A stretch of 64,000 nt of DNA, from positions 22,390 through 86,389 of the forward strand of contig NZ_SOGJ01000004.1 of NCBI RefSeq assembly GCF_004402375.1, given 5' to 3'. A model generated the notes under the pieces. The model was not told where the DNA came from, searched no databases, and worked only from the letters and a program-made list of their open reading frames with translations. Origin of the DNA: Cryobacterium breve (GTDB lineage: Bacteria > Actinomycetota > Actinomycetes > Actinomycetales > Microbacteriaceae). The first letter of the stretch is position 1. Every line of letters starts with the position of its first letter. The translations under genes were made by a program, and so were the position numbers. Of this stretch, positions 10,024-18,443 are shown in pieces.

Positions 10024-10908
10024 ATGTCCTGTGTGGACCTTGGACTGGTGGTGTCAACGCTCGGCCGTGTCGAGAGCCTGAAGCGACTCTTCGATTCCCT
10101 GTCCGACCAGCTCTTCGCCAATGACACCCTCGTTGTGGTCGCCCAGCGCGACCTGCCCGCCGTGGAGGCCCTCGCATCCGGCTACCGCTCCGAGAGCATG
10201 CGGATCATCGTGACCACGTCGCCGCCCGGGGCGGCCCGGGGCCGGAACGCGGGCGTCGCCGTCCTCCCGGCCGACCGAGACCTGCTGCTCAATTTTCCCA
10301 ACGACACCACCTGGTACCCACCCGGAGCGCTGCAACGGATGCGGCTCCTCGCTGAGGACTTCCGGGCTGGCGCCCTCACGGTGGTCGACGAGAACGGGCC
10401 CAAGTTCGTGCTGCCTGAGCCGGGCGCGACCCTGAACCGCTGGTCGGTCTGGAGCGTCATCGAAATGGGCATCCTGATCCGGCGCAGCGTGTTCGACCGC
10501 ATCGGCGGCTTCGACCCGGAGATAGGCACCGGTGCCCTGACGCCGTGGCAGGCCGGGGAGGCCACGGACCTGCTCCTGAAACTGATCCGCGCAGGGGAAC
10601 ACCCCGGATTCGCCTGGCAACCGCCCGCGCTCACGGTGGGCGGGATCAGCGATCCGAGCGGGCTCAGCAGCGCGGAACGCCGCCACAAACTGCGCGGCTA
10701 CGGCCGTGGGCTCGGGCGCCTCGTGACCCGCTGGCGGTATCCGTTATGGTGGCGGTTTGCGTTCCTCGGCGGCGGCCTGTTCTTCGGCGTTCGAAATCGC
10801 GGCACGAACGCCCTCCTCGACGGTTGGTGGGTGTTCCTTGGCCGGCTCGAGGGAATGCTCGGGCGCACCATCGGCCCAGCCGGCACGCTCACCGCGGTGT
10901 CTCGGTGA
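10024..10908 (+). CDS. family 2 glycosyltransferase
   Basis: 294-residue soluble GT2 enzyme: LGLVVSTLGRVESLKRLFDSL at the N-terminus, PPGAARGRNAGV (about residue 75), and a D-T-T-W stretch (LLNFPNDTTWYPPGAL, about 95) in place of a canonical DxD, with a late WQAGEATDLLLKL acceptor-site region. It likely adds one sugar of the polysaccharide repeat. Start ATG at 10024 (alternative GTG at 10033). Its TGA overlaps the GTG of the following flippase gene, and that gene overlaps the next glycosyltransferase, giving a tight three-gene operon. Confidence 0.82.
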   Translation: MSCVDLGLVVSTLGRVESLKRLFDSLSDQLFANDTLVVVAQRDLPAVEALASGYRSESMRIIVTTSPPGAARGRNAGVAVLPADRDLLLNFPNDTTWYPPGALQRMRLLAEDFRAGALTVVDENGPKFVLPEPGATLNRWSVWSVIEMGILIRRSVFDRIGGFDPEIGTGALTPWQAGEATDLLLKLIRAGEHPGFAWQPPALTVGGISDPSGLSSAERRHKLRGYGRGLGRLVTRWRYPLWWRFAFLGGGLFFGVRNRGTNALLDGWWVFLGRLEGMLGRTIGPAGTLTAVSR

Positions 10909-12062
10909 CGGCCGACCTGCCGTCCCCCCTGCGGCTGCGGCGGGCCACGCTCAGCCTGATCACCTTGCTCGGGGGTGTGTCGCTGGCTGTCATCCCCGCA
11001 GCAACGGTCGCCATCTCGTCCCGGCTGTTCAGCCGGCCGGAGCAGGGCATCATCGCCGTGGCGGTGATGGTGGCCACCTTCGCCGGCCAGCTCACCTTCG
11101 CGGTCGTGCTGGAGTCCCGACTCAGTTCGGCGGCCACCGAACGCCGGGTGGTGTTCCCGCTCTGGCTGGCCGGCCTCGCCCTGATTGCCGCCATCGTGAT
11201 CGCCCTCAACGCCACGAACCCGTTTGTGCTCTGCCTCGGACTGCCTGTGCTGATCGCCGCCCTGGAGGTTGGCCGAGGCGTCTCGGTCGCCGAGCGTCTG
11301 GATCTGCGAGAGATCTGGGCATCCGTTTTCGTGGGCCTGGGCGCCCTGGCCGGAGTGCTGGCCGCGTTCACCGGTCGGGACTGGGCGCTGATCGCCCTCG
11401 TGGCCGGGATCGCCCTGGCGACCCTTACCCGCTGCCTGCCGGTGACCCACCGGGCCAGCCGCCCCGAGCCGGCCGTCATGGGCTGGGTGGTGGCCGACAC
11501 GGCGATCACCGGGGTGATCTACCCGCTACTGAACACCATGATTTTGACGCTGATCGGACCGGGCGAGGCGGTGCTGTTCACGGCCATCGCGACTGTGTCC
11601 GGCCTGCTCGCGATCCCCCTGAACTTCATGCGGCTGCGCCTGCTCAAGGAGCACTCCCGTCTCGATATCGCGGTGTCGGCAGGTTCGGTGCTCGCGGCCG
11701 TGGTGGTGCTGGTCGTGCTCGAACTCACGGGTGTGCTCGGCTTCATCTTCGGCGGAGTCTGGACCAGCTCAGCCGCCATCGTGCCGCTTGTGCTCGCCTG
11801 CGGCTGGCGAGCCGCGTCGCTCGCCACGACCATTCCGTTCGCCGCGCTACGCCGGATGGGCGAGGTGCGGCTGCTCACCGGTCTACGCGCCGCCGTCTCG
11901 GTGATGGCGTTCGCCCTCGCCGGGGTCGGCCTGGCGCTGCACAGCCTGTCCGCCGTGTTCCTGGGTCTGCTCATCGCGGAGCTGGTGTCGGCCGTGGTGT
12001 ACGAGCTCGCGCGACGCCGCCGAGTGCGCGCGGCCGCACTGGTCGTGGCGGCCGCCGCATGA
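10905..12062 (+). CDS. polysaccharide flippase-like membrane protein (Wzx/MOP-type)
   Basis: 385-residue protein with about 11-12 hydrophobic helices and few charged residues, opening LRLRRATLSLITLLGGVSLAVIPAA. Topology, size and position between two glycosyltransferase genes suggest a lipid-linked oligosaccharide flippase, although no specific Wzx motif is unmistakable. The GTG start at 10905 overlaps the previous stop (GTGA) and the stop overlaps the next ATG (ATGA at 12059-12062). Confidence 0.72.
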   Translation: MTADLPSPLRLRRATLSLITLLGGVSLAVIPAATVAISSRLFSRPEQGIIAVAVMVATFAGQLTFAVVLESRLSSAATERRVVFPLWLAGLALIAAIVIALNATNPFVLCLGLPVLIAALEVGRGVSVAERLDLREIWASVFVGLGALAGVLAAFTGRDWALIALVAGIALATLTRCLPVTHRASRPEPAVMGWVVADTAITGVIYPLLNTMILTLIGPGEAVLFTAIATVSGLLAIPLNFMRLRLLKEHSRLDIAVSAGSVLAAVVVLVVLELTGVLGFIFGGVWTSSAAIVPLVLACGWRAASLATTIPFAALRRMGEVRLLTGLRAAVSVMAFALAGVGLALHSLSAVFLGLLIAELVSAVVYELARRRRVRAAALVVAAAA

Positions 12063-13156
12063 AGCGCGTCCTCGTCGACCTGCTCTTCTTCACCGGGCGC
12101 AAGGGCGGCATGGAGTCGTATGTGCGGGAGGTTTACGGACGGATCGAGCCGGAGGCCGACGGGCTCGAGTTCATCGGCTTCGCCTCGAGCGAGCTGGCCG
12201 GCTCGGACACGACCTGGTTCCCAGGCGAAATTGTCGACTCGGGCATCAGCGGCGAGGACCGGATCGCCTGGGCCCGCGGTGAACTCTTCTCCGTCGCCCG
12301 GGCGGCCCGGCGGCTACGCGCCGATCTGGTGCACTGTCCGGCGAACCTCGGCCCGGTCTGGTCGCGGGTGCCTGTGGTGCTCACGGTGCACGACCTGCTC
12401 CCGTTCCGGCATCCGGAGTACGTGCCCGGGGCCTACTCGCGAATTCTCCGCTCCATGATCCGGGTGGCGGCGCACGGCGCCCGCCGGGTGCTCACCGTCA
12501 GCGCCGCCTCGGCAGGCGACATTGTGCGCTACCTGCGGGTGCCGGTGGGCCGCATAGACGTGGTGCCACTTGCTGGCCAGGACACGGATGCGCGCCCGCC
12601 CGCGGCACCCCTCCCCCGATTGCCACGCCACGTGCTGGCCGTGGGCAACCGGATGCCGCACAAGAACTTCCCGTTGCTGCTGGAGGCCATCGCCCTGATC
12701 CCCGCCGCGTGCCGGCCGCACCTGACGGTCACCGGCAGCCACGGTGATGACCCACTCGCCCCCGTTGTAGCCAGGCTTGATCTGGAGGCGTGGGTGTCAC
12801 TGCGGGGCTGGCTGAGCGCTGAGGAACTTGACCGGCTCTACGCCGAGTCGAGCCTGATCGTGTTCCCGACCCTGTTCGAGGGCTTCGGCCTGCCGGTGCT
12901 GGAGGCCATGTCCCGAGGCTGCCCCATGGTCTGCTCCGATATCCCGGTGCTGCACGAGGTCGCCGGCGACGCGGCCGTGTACGTGGCGCCGCAGGATACC
13001 GCCGCCCTCGCGGCGACGATGCGCCGCCTGCTCGACGACCCGGCCGAGCTGGCCCGCCGGTCAGGGCAGGGCCGGGAGCGCGCCCGCACCTTCTCGTGGG
13101 CGCGGACCGCCCGGCACACCGTGGCGTCGTTTCAGCGGGCCCTCGCCGAGCGATAG
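12059..13156 (+). CDS. family 4 glycosyltransferase (GT-B)
   Basis: 365-residue retaining GT-B enzyme. The N-domain begins MKRVLVDLLFFTGRKGGMESYVREV and contains VLTVHDLLPFRHPEY (about residue 105); the C-domain has LAVGNRMPHKNFPLLLEA (about 195) and the donor-binding EX7E motif in EGFGLPVLEAM (about 280). It probably transfers mannose, glucose or a similar sugar to the growing lipid-linked repeat. It is coupled to the flippase gene by ATGA and overlaps the 3' end of the convergent gene at 13132 by 25 bases. Confidence 0.9.
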   Translation: MKRVLVDLLFFTGRKGGMESYVREVYGRIEPEADGLEFIGFASSELAGSDTTWFPGEIVDSGISGEDRIAWARGELFSVARAARRLRADLVHCPANLGPVWSRVPVVLTVHDLLPFRHPEYVPGAYSRILRSMIRVAAHGARRVLTVSAASAGDIVRYLRVPVGRIDVVPLAGQDTDARPPAAPLPRLPRHVLAVGNRMPHKNFPLLLEAIALIPAACRPHLTVTGSHGDDPLAPVVARLDLEAWVSLRGWLSAEELDRLYAESSLIVFPTLFEGFGLPVLEAMSRGCPMVCSDIPVLHEVAGDAAVYVAPQDTAALAATMRRLLDDPAELARRSGQGRERARTFSWARTARHTVASFQRALAER

Positions 13157-14295
13157 CGCGCCAGAATCTGGTCGACCGAGGCGCTCAGGCCGTGACTGAC
13201 CCGCTCGCGCCGGAACCAGTCCAGGGTGGTGCGGCGCAACGGCTCACCGGCCTCGACGGCCCGCACGATGGCCGCGCCGAGTTCGGCGGGGCCCACGGAG
13301 ACGGACACGAAGCCGTTGACGCCGTCTACGACCAGCTCCGCGGCGGCGTTGTCGGGGCCCGCCACCACCACGCTGGGCGTGCCGAATGCCGCCGCCTCGG
13401 CGATGACGAGCCCGAAGCCCTCCCGGATCGATGGGTTGACCAGCACCCGAGCGCCTTGCACGAGCTCCCGGAGTTCCTCGTCGCTCACCCGCCCGCGCAG
13501 CTCGACGGCGGAGGCCAGGCCGAGTTCGCCCACCCGCGCGGCCACGCGGGGCGTTTCAGGGCCGGAGCCCACAATGACCGCACGCAGGGTTGGCTCCTGG
13601 TGACGTGCCTCTCGCAGGGCCGGAATGAGCTCGATCAGGCGTTTGTCGGCGATGTGCCGGCCCACAAAGATCAGGTAGGGGTCGACCGGCCGCTCGGTCG
13701 TGGCATCGGTCTCGGCGCCGACGAGATCGACCAGTCCCAGCGTGACCGGCTGGGCGCTGCGCCGATAGCGGCGCAACCGGGCGCCGGTGAACTCGCTGTT
13801 GACGGTGTGAACGTCACCGAGACGGATGCCCACGGTCTGCAGCAGGAACGCGATCGTTCCCGGCAGCGCGCCGGCGTACTCCCGCCACTTCGGCCACGGC
13901 CAGACCTCGAGCCAGTCGGCGACCACGAGCGCGGGCGTGCCGAGCAGGGCCAGCCGCACCGCGAACAGGTTCAGCACCGGGAGGGTGCTCACGACCACGA
14001 TGTCGTGGTCTCCGCGCCGGCGGAGGAAGTGACGGAACAGCGCCCAGGCGAAAGCGACAGCGCTCCGGGGCGTGCGGGTGCCGCCGGCGTCGTAGATGTC
14101 ACCGCGCCAGACCGGAACGATGGCGAAAGACGCCGACGGGGGCGCATCCGCCGGCCACTGCCCACGGGTCACGTAGTCGACCGGGCACCCGCGTTCCACG
14201 AAGAGTTCCGCCAGGCGGCGGTACACGCGTTCACCGCCGCCTGTATTGACCGGGAACAGGCAGTCGAAGGCGACTGCGACCCGCGGTTCAGGCAC
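13132..14295 (-). CDS. family 4 glycosyltransferase (GT-B)
   Basis: 387-residue GT-B enzyme starting at a GTG (14295) whose first codons overlap the stop codon of the upstream DUF2142 gene (TCA at 14288-14290 on plus). The domain opens PRVAVAFDCLFPVNTGGGERVYRRL, with FVGRHIADKRLIELIPAL (about residue 200) and EX7E in EGFGLVIAEAAAFGTPSVV (about 285). A longer frame exists through the hexanucleotide repeat upstream (Lys-Pro repeats) but this is an artefact of reading the repeat in the wrong frame. Likely adds a sugar to the polysaccharide repeat unit. Confidence 0.9.
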   Translation of the reverse strand: MPEPRVAVAFDCLFPVNTGGGERVYRRLAELFVERGCPVDYVTRGQWPADAPPSASFAIVPVWRGDIYDAGGTRTPRSAVAFAWALFRHFLRRRGDHDIVVVSTLPVLNLFAVRLALLGTPALVVADWLEVWPWPKWREYAGALPGTIAFLLQTVGIRLGDVHTVNSEFTGARLRRYRRSAQPVTLGLVDLVGAETDATTERPVDPYLIFVGRHIADKRLIELIPALREARHQEPTLRAVIVGSGPETPRVAARVGELGLASAVELRGRVSDEELRELVQGARVLVNPSIREGFGLVIAEAAAFGTPSVVVAGPDNAAAELVVDGVNGFVSVSVGPAELGAAIVRAVEAGEPLRRTTLDWFRRERVSHGLSASVDQILARYRSARAR

Positions 14296-15934
14296 GGACG
14301 GTCTCAGGCTCCGGCAGGGCGGATGCCCCGGTGGCCGTGACGGCTTCGGCTTCGGCTTCGGCTTCGGCTTCGGCTTCGGCTTCGGCTTCGGCTTCGGCTT
14401 CGGCTTCGGCTTCATCGTCGGCCCGAGCAGACCGCGCAGCCAGCCACCCCGACCACAGCAGAAAGGCGAGGGAGACGAAGCCGTAGAGTGCGACCAGGGT
14501 CATAGCCCCCAGCGGGGGTTCCCAGCTTGGGTTTTCCCACATTGTACTGAATGATTCGTCCGTACCTACGACGTAGCGCCGCAGCACCAGGAAGAACGCC
14601 CCTAAGCCGTAGGCAGCCATGAGGCTGAGGCCGATCCAGGTCAGGCGGATGGAGAGGAACGCGAGACTCCGCCCTGCGCGCTCGGACAGGAGCCACGCGG
14701 CCACGAGCGACACCCCCACGTAGAGGAAGAGCCCGTAGCGCCCCTGCCAGATGATGCCTGTCTGCTTCACGCTGTAGCCCTGCACAAGAGCGGGGACCAG
14801 CACCGCGGCAGCCACAACAACACCCATGGTCATGACGCTGCGCCGGTCCAGCCCGGTGAAGGCAAGCGTCACCAGGAGGGCCAGGGCGGCCACGAACGGC
14901 CAGTAGGTGGGACCTGAAAGAGGCGTGTCCAGCCAGCCGAAGAACCCAATGGCCTGCTGAAAATAGTCGGGCGTCAGACTGATGACATAGGCGAAGCCTC
15001 GCACGAAGGATGCCCCCACTTGGGGAGCATCCGAGGCCTCCGCCTGGCCGGAGAGGCTGCCACCGCGGAGGGTCCAGAACATCGAGAACAGCCCGCCGGC
15101 CGCCACGAAAGCCAGCCCGACGTAGGACGAGCCCGTCGTGAAGAGCTTCTTCACCGCCCGCCAGCCCGTGGCCGTGAAGCACAGAACCACCACGACCACG
15201 AGCCACAGCGGTCCCGTCGCGCGGGCGGTCGCCAGCACGATCGACGCGACCGTCACGATGAGCCAGAGGTAGCGGCGGGACAGCGACGACACAGTTCCCG
15301 TGTCACGACCGTCAAAGTGCTGCAGCAATCGGAGCAGGGAGATCCAGAGCGCTCCGGCCGCAGCGATCTCGATGCCGTTGGGGTTCACGGCACCGAAGAG
15401 GTACACGACCATGGGCGCGGCAAGGAAGGCCAACCCGAACGGCAGCCACCGGGAACGCCGTACCGACATTGCGGTTTGGAAGGACCAAGCCACGAAGACC
15501 GAGCACAGCAGGCCGCTGACGATGCGCATGACGTAGATCCCGGCCGACCCGTCGAGCAGAAGCGTCGGCCACCCGACGAGGTAGTAGTAGATCGGGTTGT
15601 ACGCGCTCACCCAGGTGTTGAACGAATCGTTGCCGCCCTCGTCCCCGAGCTCGAAGCCGCAGTCTGCGGTCATCTCCGAGTGGAACAGGTAGCAGACGAT
15701 CTGCTGGCTGTAGGAATACTCCTCCGGCAGGTCGACGACGGAATGCTTAACCCCCTCAACGGCGTGCCCGGTGAGGTCACCACGCACCTGTGCGATGGCT
15801 TTTGTTGCATGGGCGTTCTCGTCGGGAACGGAGAAGATCGGGCTGGCCAGCGACCACAGGGTGGTGAGCATCGCCATCAGGGCGAAGGCCGTCCAGAAGA
15901 CGGAACGGGTGCGAGGAGGGACCGTGGCTGACAT
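14288..15934 (-). CDS. DUF2142 polytopic membrane protein with a C-terminal (Glu-Ala)12 tail
   Basis: 548-residue membrane protein of the DUF2142 family, with about twelve hydrophobic helices. Family marks: SPIFSVPDENAHATKA after the first helix, a loop around DSFNTWVSAYNPIYYYLVGWP (about residue 140), and AVNPNGIEIAAAGALW (about 190). DUF2142 proteins are usually found in actinobacterial surface-polysaccharide clusters and resemble GT-C fold transferases; their reaction is not established. Start ATG 15934 has GGTGG five bases upstream. After the last helix the protein ends in twelve Glu-Ala pairs encoded by a perfect tandem repeat of CGGCTT (14341-14412). Two further family members, one broken, lie at 20-23 kb and 27-29 kb. 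Confidence 0.85.
   Translation of the reverse strand: MSATVPPRTRSVFWTAFALMAMLTTLWSLASPIFSVPDENAHATKAIAQVRGDLTGHAVEGVKHSVVDLPEEYSYSQQIVCYLFHSEMTADCGFELGDEGGNDSFNTWVSAYNPIYYYLVGWPTLLLDGSAGIYVMRIVSGLLCSVFVAWSFQTAMSVRRSRWLPFGLAFLAAPMVVYLFGAVNPNGIEIAAAGALWISLLRLLQHFDGRDTGTVSSLSRRYLWLIVTVASIVLATARATGPLWLVVVVVLCFTATGWRAVKKLFTTGSSYVGLAFVAAGGLFSMFWTLRGGSLSGQAEASDAPQVGASFVRGFAYVISLTPDYFQQAIGFFGWLDTPLSGPTYWPFVAALALLVTLAFTGLDRRSVMTMGVVVAAAVLVPALVQGYSVKQTGIIWQGRYGLFLYVGVSLVAAWLLSERAGRSLAFLSIRLTWIGLSLMAAYGLGAFFLVLRRYVVGTDESFSTMWENPSWEPPLGAMTLVALYGFVSLAFLLWSGWLAARSARADDEAEAEAEAEAEAEAEAEAEAEAEAVTATGASALPEPETVRA
14341..14412. repeat. (CGGCTT)12 hexanucleotide tandem repeat
   Basis: Twelve perfect copies of CGGCTT, in frame within the DUF2142 gene and coding for (Glu-Ala)12 on the minus strand. 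As the unit is a multiple of three, copy-number change would alter tail length without shifting frame. Confidence 0.98.
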
Positions 15935-16262
15935 CGGTTCCACCGCCGTGAGGCTTGGTTTCGGCACGAACTCGCATTTCCTGTCGTGAGTTGCTGTTGT
16001 GAGAGAAGTCGTGCAGGCCGGTGCCGCACCCTGCGCTGGATACCCGCGCTTTGCCACAGGCTACCGCACCCCGGATGCGGTCGAGAATGCGCTTCTCCTG
16101 AGCCGTTGCGCCGAAACCGTTGCGCCTCAATGCGGGGATCGGTCTGCATGCTGTCGAACCGGATATCCCCCTCGAGGCGATCCCCTCTTCTGATACCGGC
16201 TCGAGAACCAACTACCATGAACGAGGCGATAGAGCCATCTTTATGACAATCGGAGTGGCAGT
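15935..16262. other. divergent intergenic region
   Basis: 328 bases between the DUF2142 gene (minus) and a GT2 gene (plus). No convincing gene or strong hairpin is seen. A GGTGG ribosome site lies just upstream of the minus-strand start, and GGAG lies before the GTG at 16263. The minus frame is open up to 16057 but has no better start. Confidence 0.5.
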
Positions 16263-17342
16263 GTGAGTTCTCAATACCAGGATGAAACCCAGTACGGTCT
16301 GTCTGTCGTCATCCCCACCTTCAACTCTTCGCGGTGGCTCCCCTCAACCATCGAGGCACTCGTCAAGGCGTTGGCACTCACGTCTTGGAACGTCGAGATC
16401 ATCGTCGTAGATGATGGATCTACAGACGGTTCGGACCGGGTGTTGCTTGAGATCGCTGACGCGATTCCCTATCCTCTCCGCGTGCTGCATCAGAGCAATC
16501 AAGGACGATTTCTCGCCCGCTGGAACGGCGTCAATGAGGCGCGCCACGAGGATGTCCTCATCATGGATTCACGCATGCTCGTCCATGAACGAACCTTCCA
16601 ACATCTGAGCCAGGAGCTCGCCCGTCCAGAGCCACCACTCGCTTGGAACGGCCACGTCGTGACGGACGAGACAGCACCGCTTGTAGGCCGATTCTGGGAA
16701 GTTCCGACGTATGCCTTTTGGGGCGATTACCTTTCGGACCCACGCCCAACATCTATAACGGCGGCAAATTTCGACCGCGTCCCCAAGGGCACGAGCTTCC
16801 TCCTCATCCGCAAGGAAATTTTCAAGCGCGCTTGTCTGGATTCCTGGCCCGAAGGAAATGCGCACCTCGTGTCTGACGACACCAAAATCCTTCGTTTCGT
16901 TGCCGAGCAGACTCCCATCCGGCTGGACCCGGGTTTTTCGGCAACTTATCGACCGCGCACAAATTTAAAGCAATTTCTGGGGCACAGTTGGATCCGAGGC
17001 ACCCTCTTCGTGGACAGCTATGCGGGCACTAGCGCGTTGCGCAATACAATCCTGATCGCTCTGTCGGCGCTGCCTCCTACCACACTGATCTGTGCACTGG
17101 TGCTGCTATCACAGGGCGCCTGGACGCTCCTGTGGGCGGTTCTCGGGCTGGGAGTTCTCTTGCTACTCACACCGGCATTCATTGCCACAGCACGGCGGTG
17201 CCCGCCGCGAGCCACTCTCTCCTACCTCACATTTGTTCTCCCATTCGGCTTTGCTTTTTGGGCTGGTCTCACTCGGGGCATCGTTGTCCATCGAAGGTCT
17301 TTCCTCCGGCACCGTGAATTGAAGGAAGAGACACGTCCATGA
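16263..17342 (+). CDS. family 2 glycosyltransferase with C-terminal membrane helices
   Basis: 359 residues, GTG start with GGAG upstream. GT-A motifs: LSVVIPTFNSSRWLPSTIEAL, IIVVDDGSTDGSD (about residue 50), an unusual MDSRMLVH in place of the DxD (about 105), and a C-terminal pair of hydrophobic helices (about 270-340) that would hold it at the membrane. Its TGA overlaps the ATG of the WecB-type epimerase gene, so the two are co-translated. Base composition here is somewhat less GC-rich than in the preceding genes, as in the rest of 16-40 kb, suggesting a different origin for this block. Confidence 0.83.
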   Translation: MSSQYQDETQYGLSVVIPTFNSSRWLPSTIEALVKALALTSWNVEIIVVDDGSTDGSDRVLLEIADAIPYPLRVLHQSNQGRFLARWNGVNEARHEDVLIMDSRMLVHERTFQHLSQELARPEPPLAWNGHVVTDETAPLVGRFWEVPTYAFWGDYLSDPRPTSITAANFDRVPKGTSFLLIRKEIFKRACLDSWPEGNAHLVSDDTKILRFVAEQTPIRLDPGFSATYRPRTNLKQFLGHSWIRGTLFVDSYAGTSALRNTILIALSALPPTTLICALVLLSQGAWTLLWAVLGLGVLLLLTPAFIATARRCPPRATLSYLTFVLPFGFAFWAGLTRGIVVHRRSFLRHRELKEETRP

Positions 17343-18409
17343 TCATTTTCATTTTCGGTACGACCGCAGAAGCGATCAAGTTGGCACCCATCGCGAGGCG
17401 GCTGGATGAGCGCCAGGTCCCTTATGAGTACTGGCTCACCCTGCAGCACACATCGGGTCTAATCGAGACCCTGCCAAAACTCGGCTTCCGCGAACCCGAG
17501 CACATCATCGCCAACACTGTCAATGGAAAGCCCCTCAAGAGCTACGGCGATGTCTTGCGATGGACTGTGCAGATCGGGAAGTGGCTGCTGATGAATTCCC
17601 GAAACCTACGCCGCTCGATTCCTAGGGACTCCATCATTCTGGTTCATGGCGACACCATGACCAGCGTCGTGGGAGCCGTAATCGCAAAATGGCTGAGGGT
17701 GGATTCTGCTCATGTAGAAGCCGGTCTCAGATCCGGCAACTGGCGCCACCCCTTTCCGGAAGAACTGGACCGACGGATCGTCGGCAAGCTGGCGAAGGTG
17801 CACTACTCCCCGTCGCCCGAGTCGACGGCGAACCTCGCACCACGGAAGAACGTCGTCTTCACTCGTGGCAATACGGCAATCGACGCAGTCCTGGACCAGG
17901 ACGAAAGGCCGCTCTCGAACGGAGAGAAGTACGGCGTCGTTCTCTTGCACAGGTTCGAGCTTCTTGCAAACCCAAACCTCGTCTCCCAGACAATGACGAC
18001 GCTGGCCGCGCAGAGCCCTCTGCCGTTCCACCTCTTCGTGAACGACTATTCCGAAAAAGCCCTGACATCTGCCCTCCCGCTGCTCGACCCAACGAAGATC
18101 TACGTGAAAAAAAAGGTGGGCCATGAAGACTTCGTCAACTATATGAAGAATGCCGAGTTCATTGTGACCGACTCCGGCGGGATCCAGGAGGAAGCGGCGC
18201 TCCTCGGGGTGCCGACTCTGGTACACCGTATTGCGACGGAACGCGGCGAGGGGCTCGGCCACAATGTTGTGCTTTCAGAGTGGCGAATCGACACCCTGTC
18301 GATTTTCCTGCAGAGCTTTGAGAGCCTCAGACGCCCAGTCTCAGTGCCCGCTTCCTCTCCGTCGGACATCATCGTTAACGATTTGACCGAACGCGGCTAC
18401 GCGCGGTGA
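17339..18409 (+). CDS. wecB: UDP-N-acetylglucosamine 2-epimerase (non-hydrolysing)
   Basis: 356-residue cytoplasmic epimerase expected to convert UDP-GlcNAc to UDP-ManNAc. It shows the family landmarks in order: FGTTAEAIKLAPI at the N-terminus, VHGDTMTSVVGA (Asp, about residue 97), HVEAGLRSGNWRHPFPEELDRR (Glu residues, about 125-140), LLHRFELL (His, about 203) and TDSGGIQEEAALLGVP (about 280). A related UDP-sugar 2-epimerase specificity cannot be excluded. It overlaps the upstream GT2 gene by ATGA. Confidence 0.9.
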   Translation: MIIFIFGTTAEAIKLAPIARRLDERQVPYEYWLTLQHTSGLIETLPKLGFREPEHIIANTVNGKPLKSYGDVLRWTVQIGKWLLMNSRNLRRSIPRDSIILVHGDTMTSVVGAVIAKWLRVDSAHVEAGLRSGNWRHPFPEELDRRIVGKLAKVHYSPSPESTANLAPRKNVVFTRGNTAIDAVLDQDERPLSNGEKYGVVLLHRFELLANPNLVSQTMTTLAAQSPLPFHLFVNDYSEKALTSALPLLDPTKIYVKKKVGHEDFVNYMKNAEFIVTDSGGIQEEAALLGVPTLVHRIATERGEGLGHNVVLSEWRIDTLSIFLQSFESLRRPVSVPASSPSDIIVNDLTERGYAR

Positions 18410-18428
18410 TCGATGCGCCCACACGACC

Positions 18429-18434
18429 TAGCGT
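18429..18434 (+). promoter_or_regulatory. -10 box TAGCGT, leaderless gene
   Basis: TAGCGT lies 9 bases before the ATG at 18444 with no ribosome site between them, matching the arrangement at 6421-6436. Confidence 0.5.
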
Positions 18435-18443
18435 GAGTCTGAG

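Noticed and set aside
14341..14412. Hexanucleotide array as a CRISPR array
   Set aside because: Contiguous perfect units without spacers, inside a coding frame.
14246..14554. Open frames through the CGGCTT array that would encode Gly-Phe or Lys-Pro repeats
   Set aside because: They are other readings of the same hexanucleotide repeat. Only the minus-strand Glu-Ala frame continues a conserved membrane protein, and the downstream GT4 has a well-supported GTG start at 14295.
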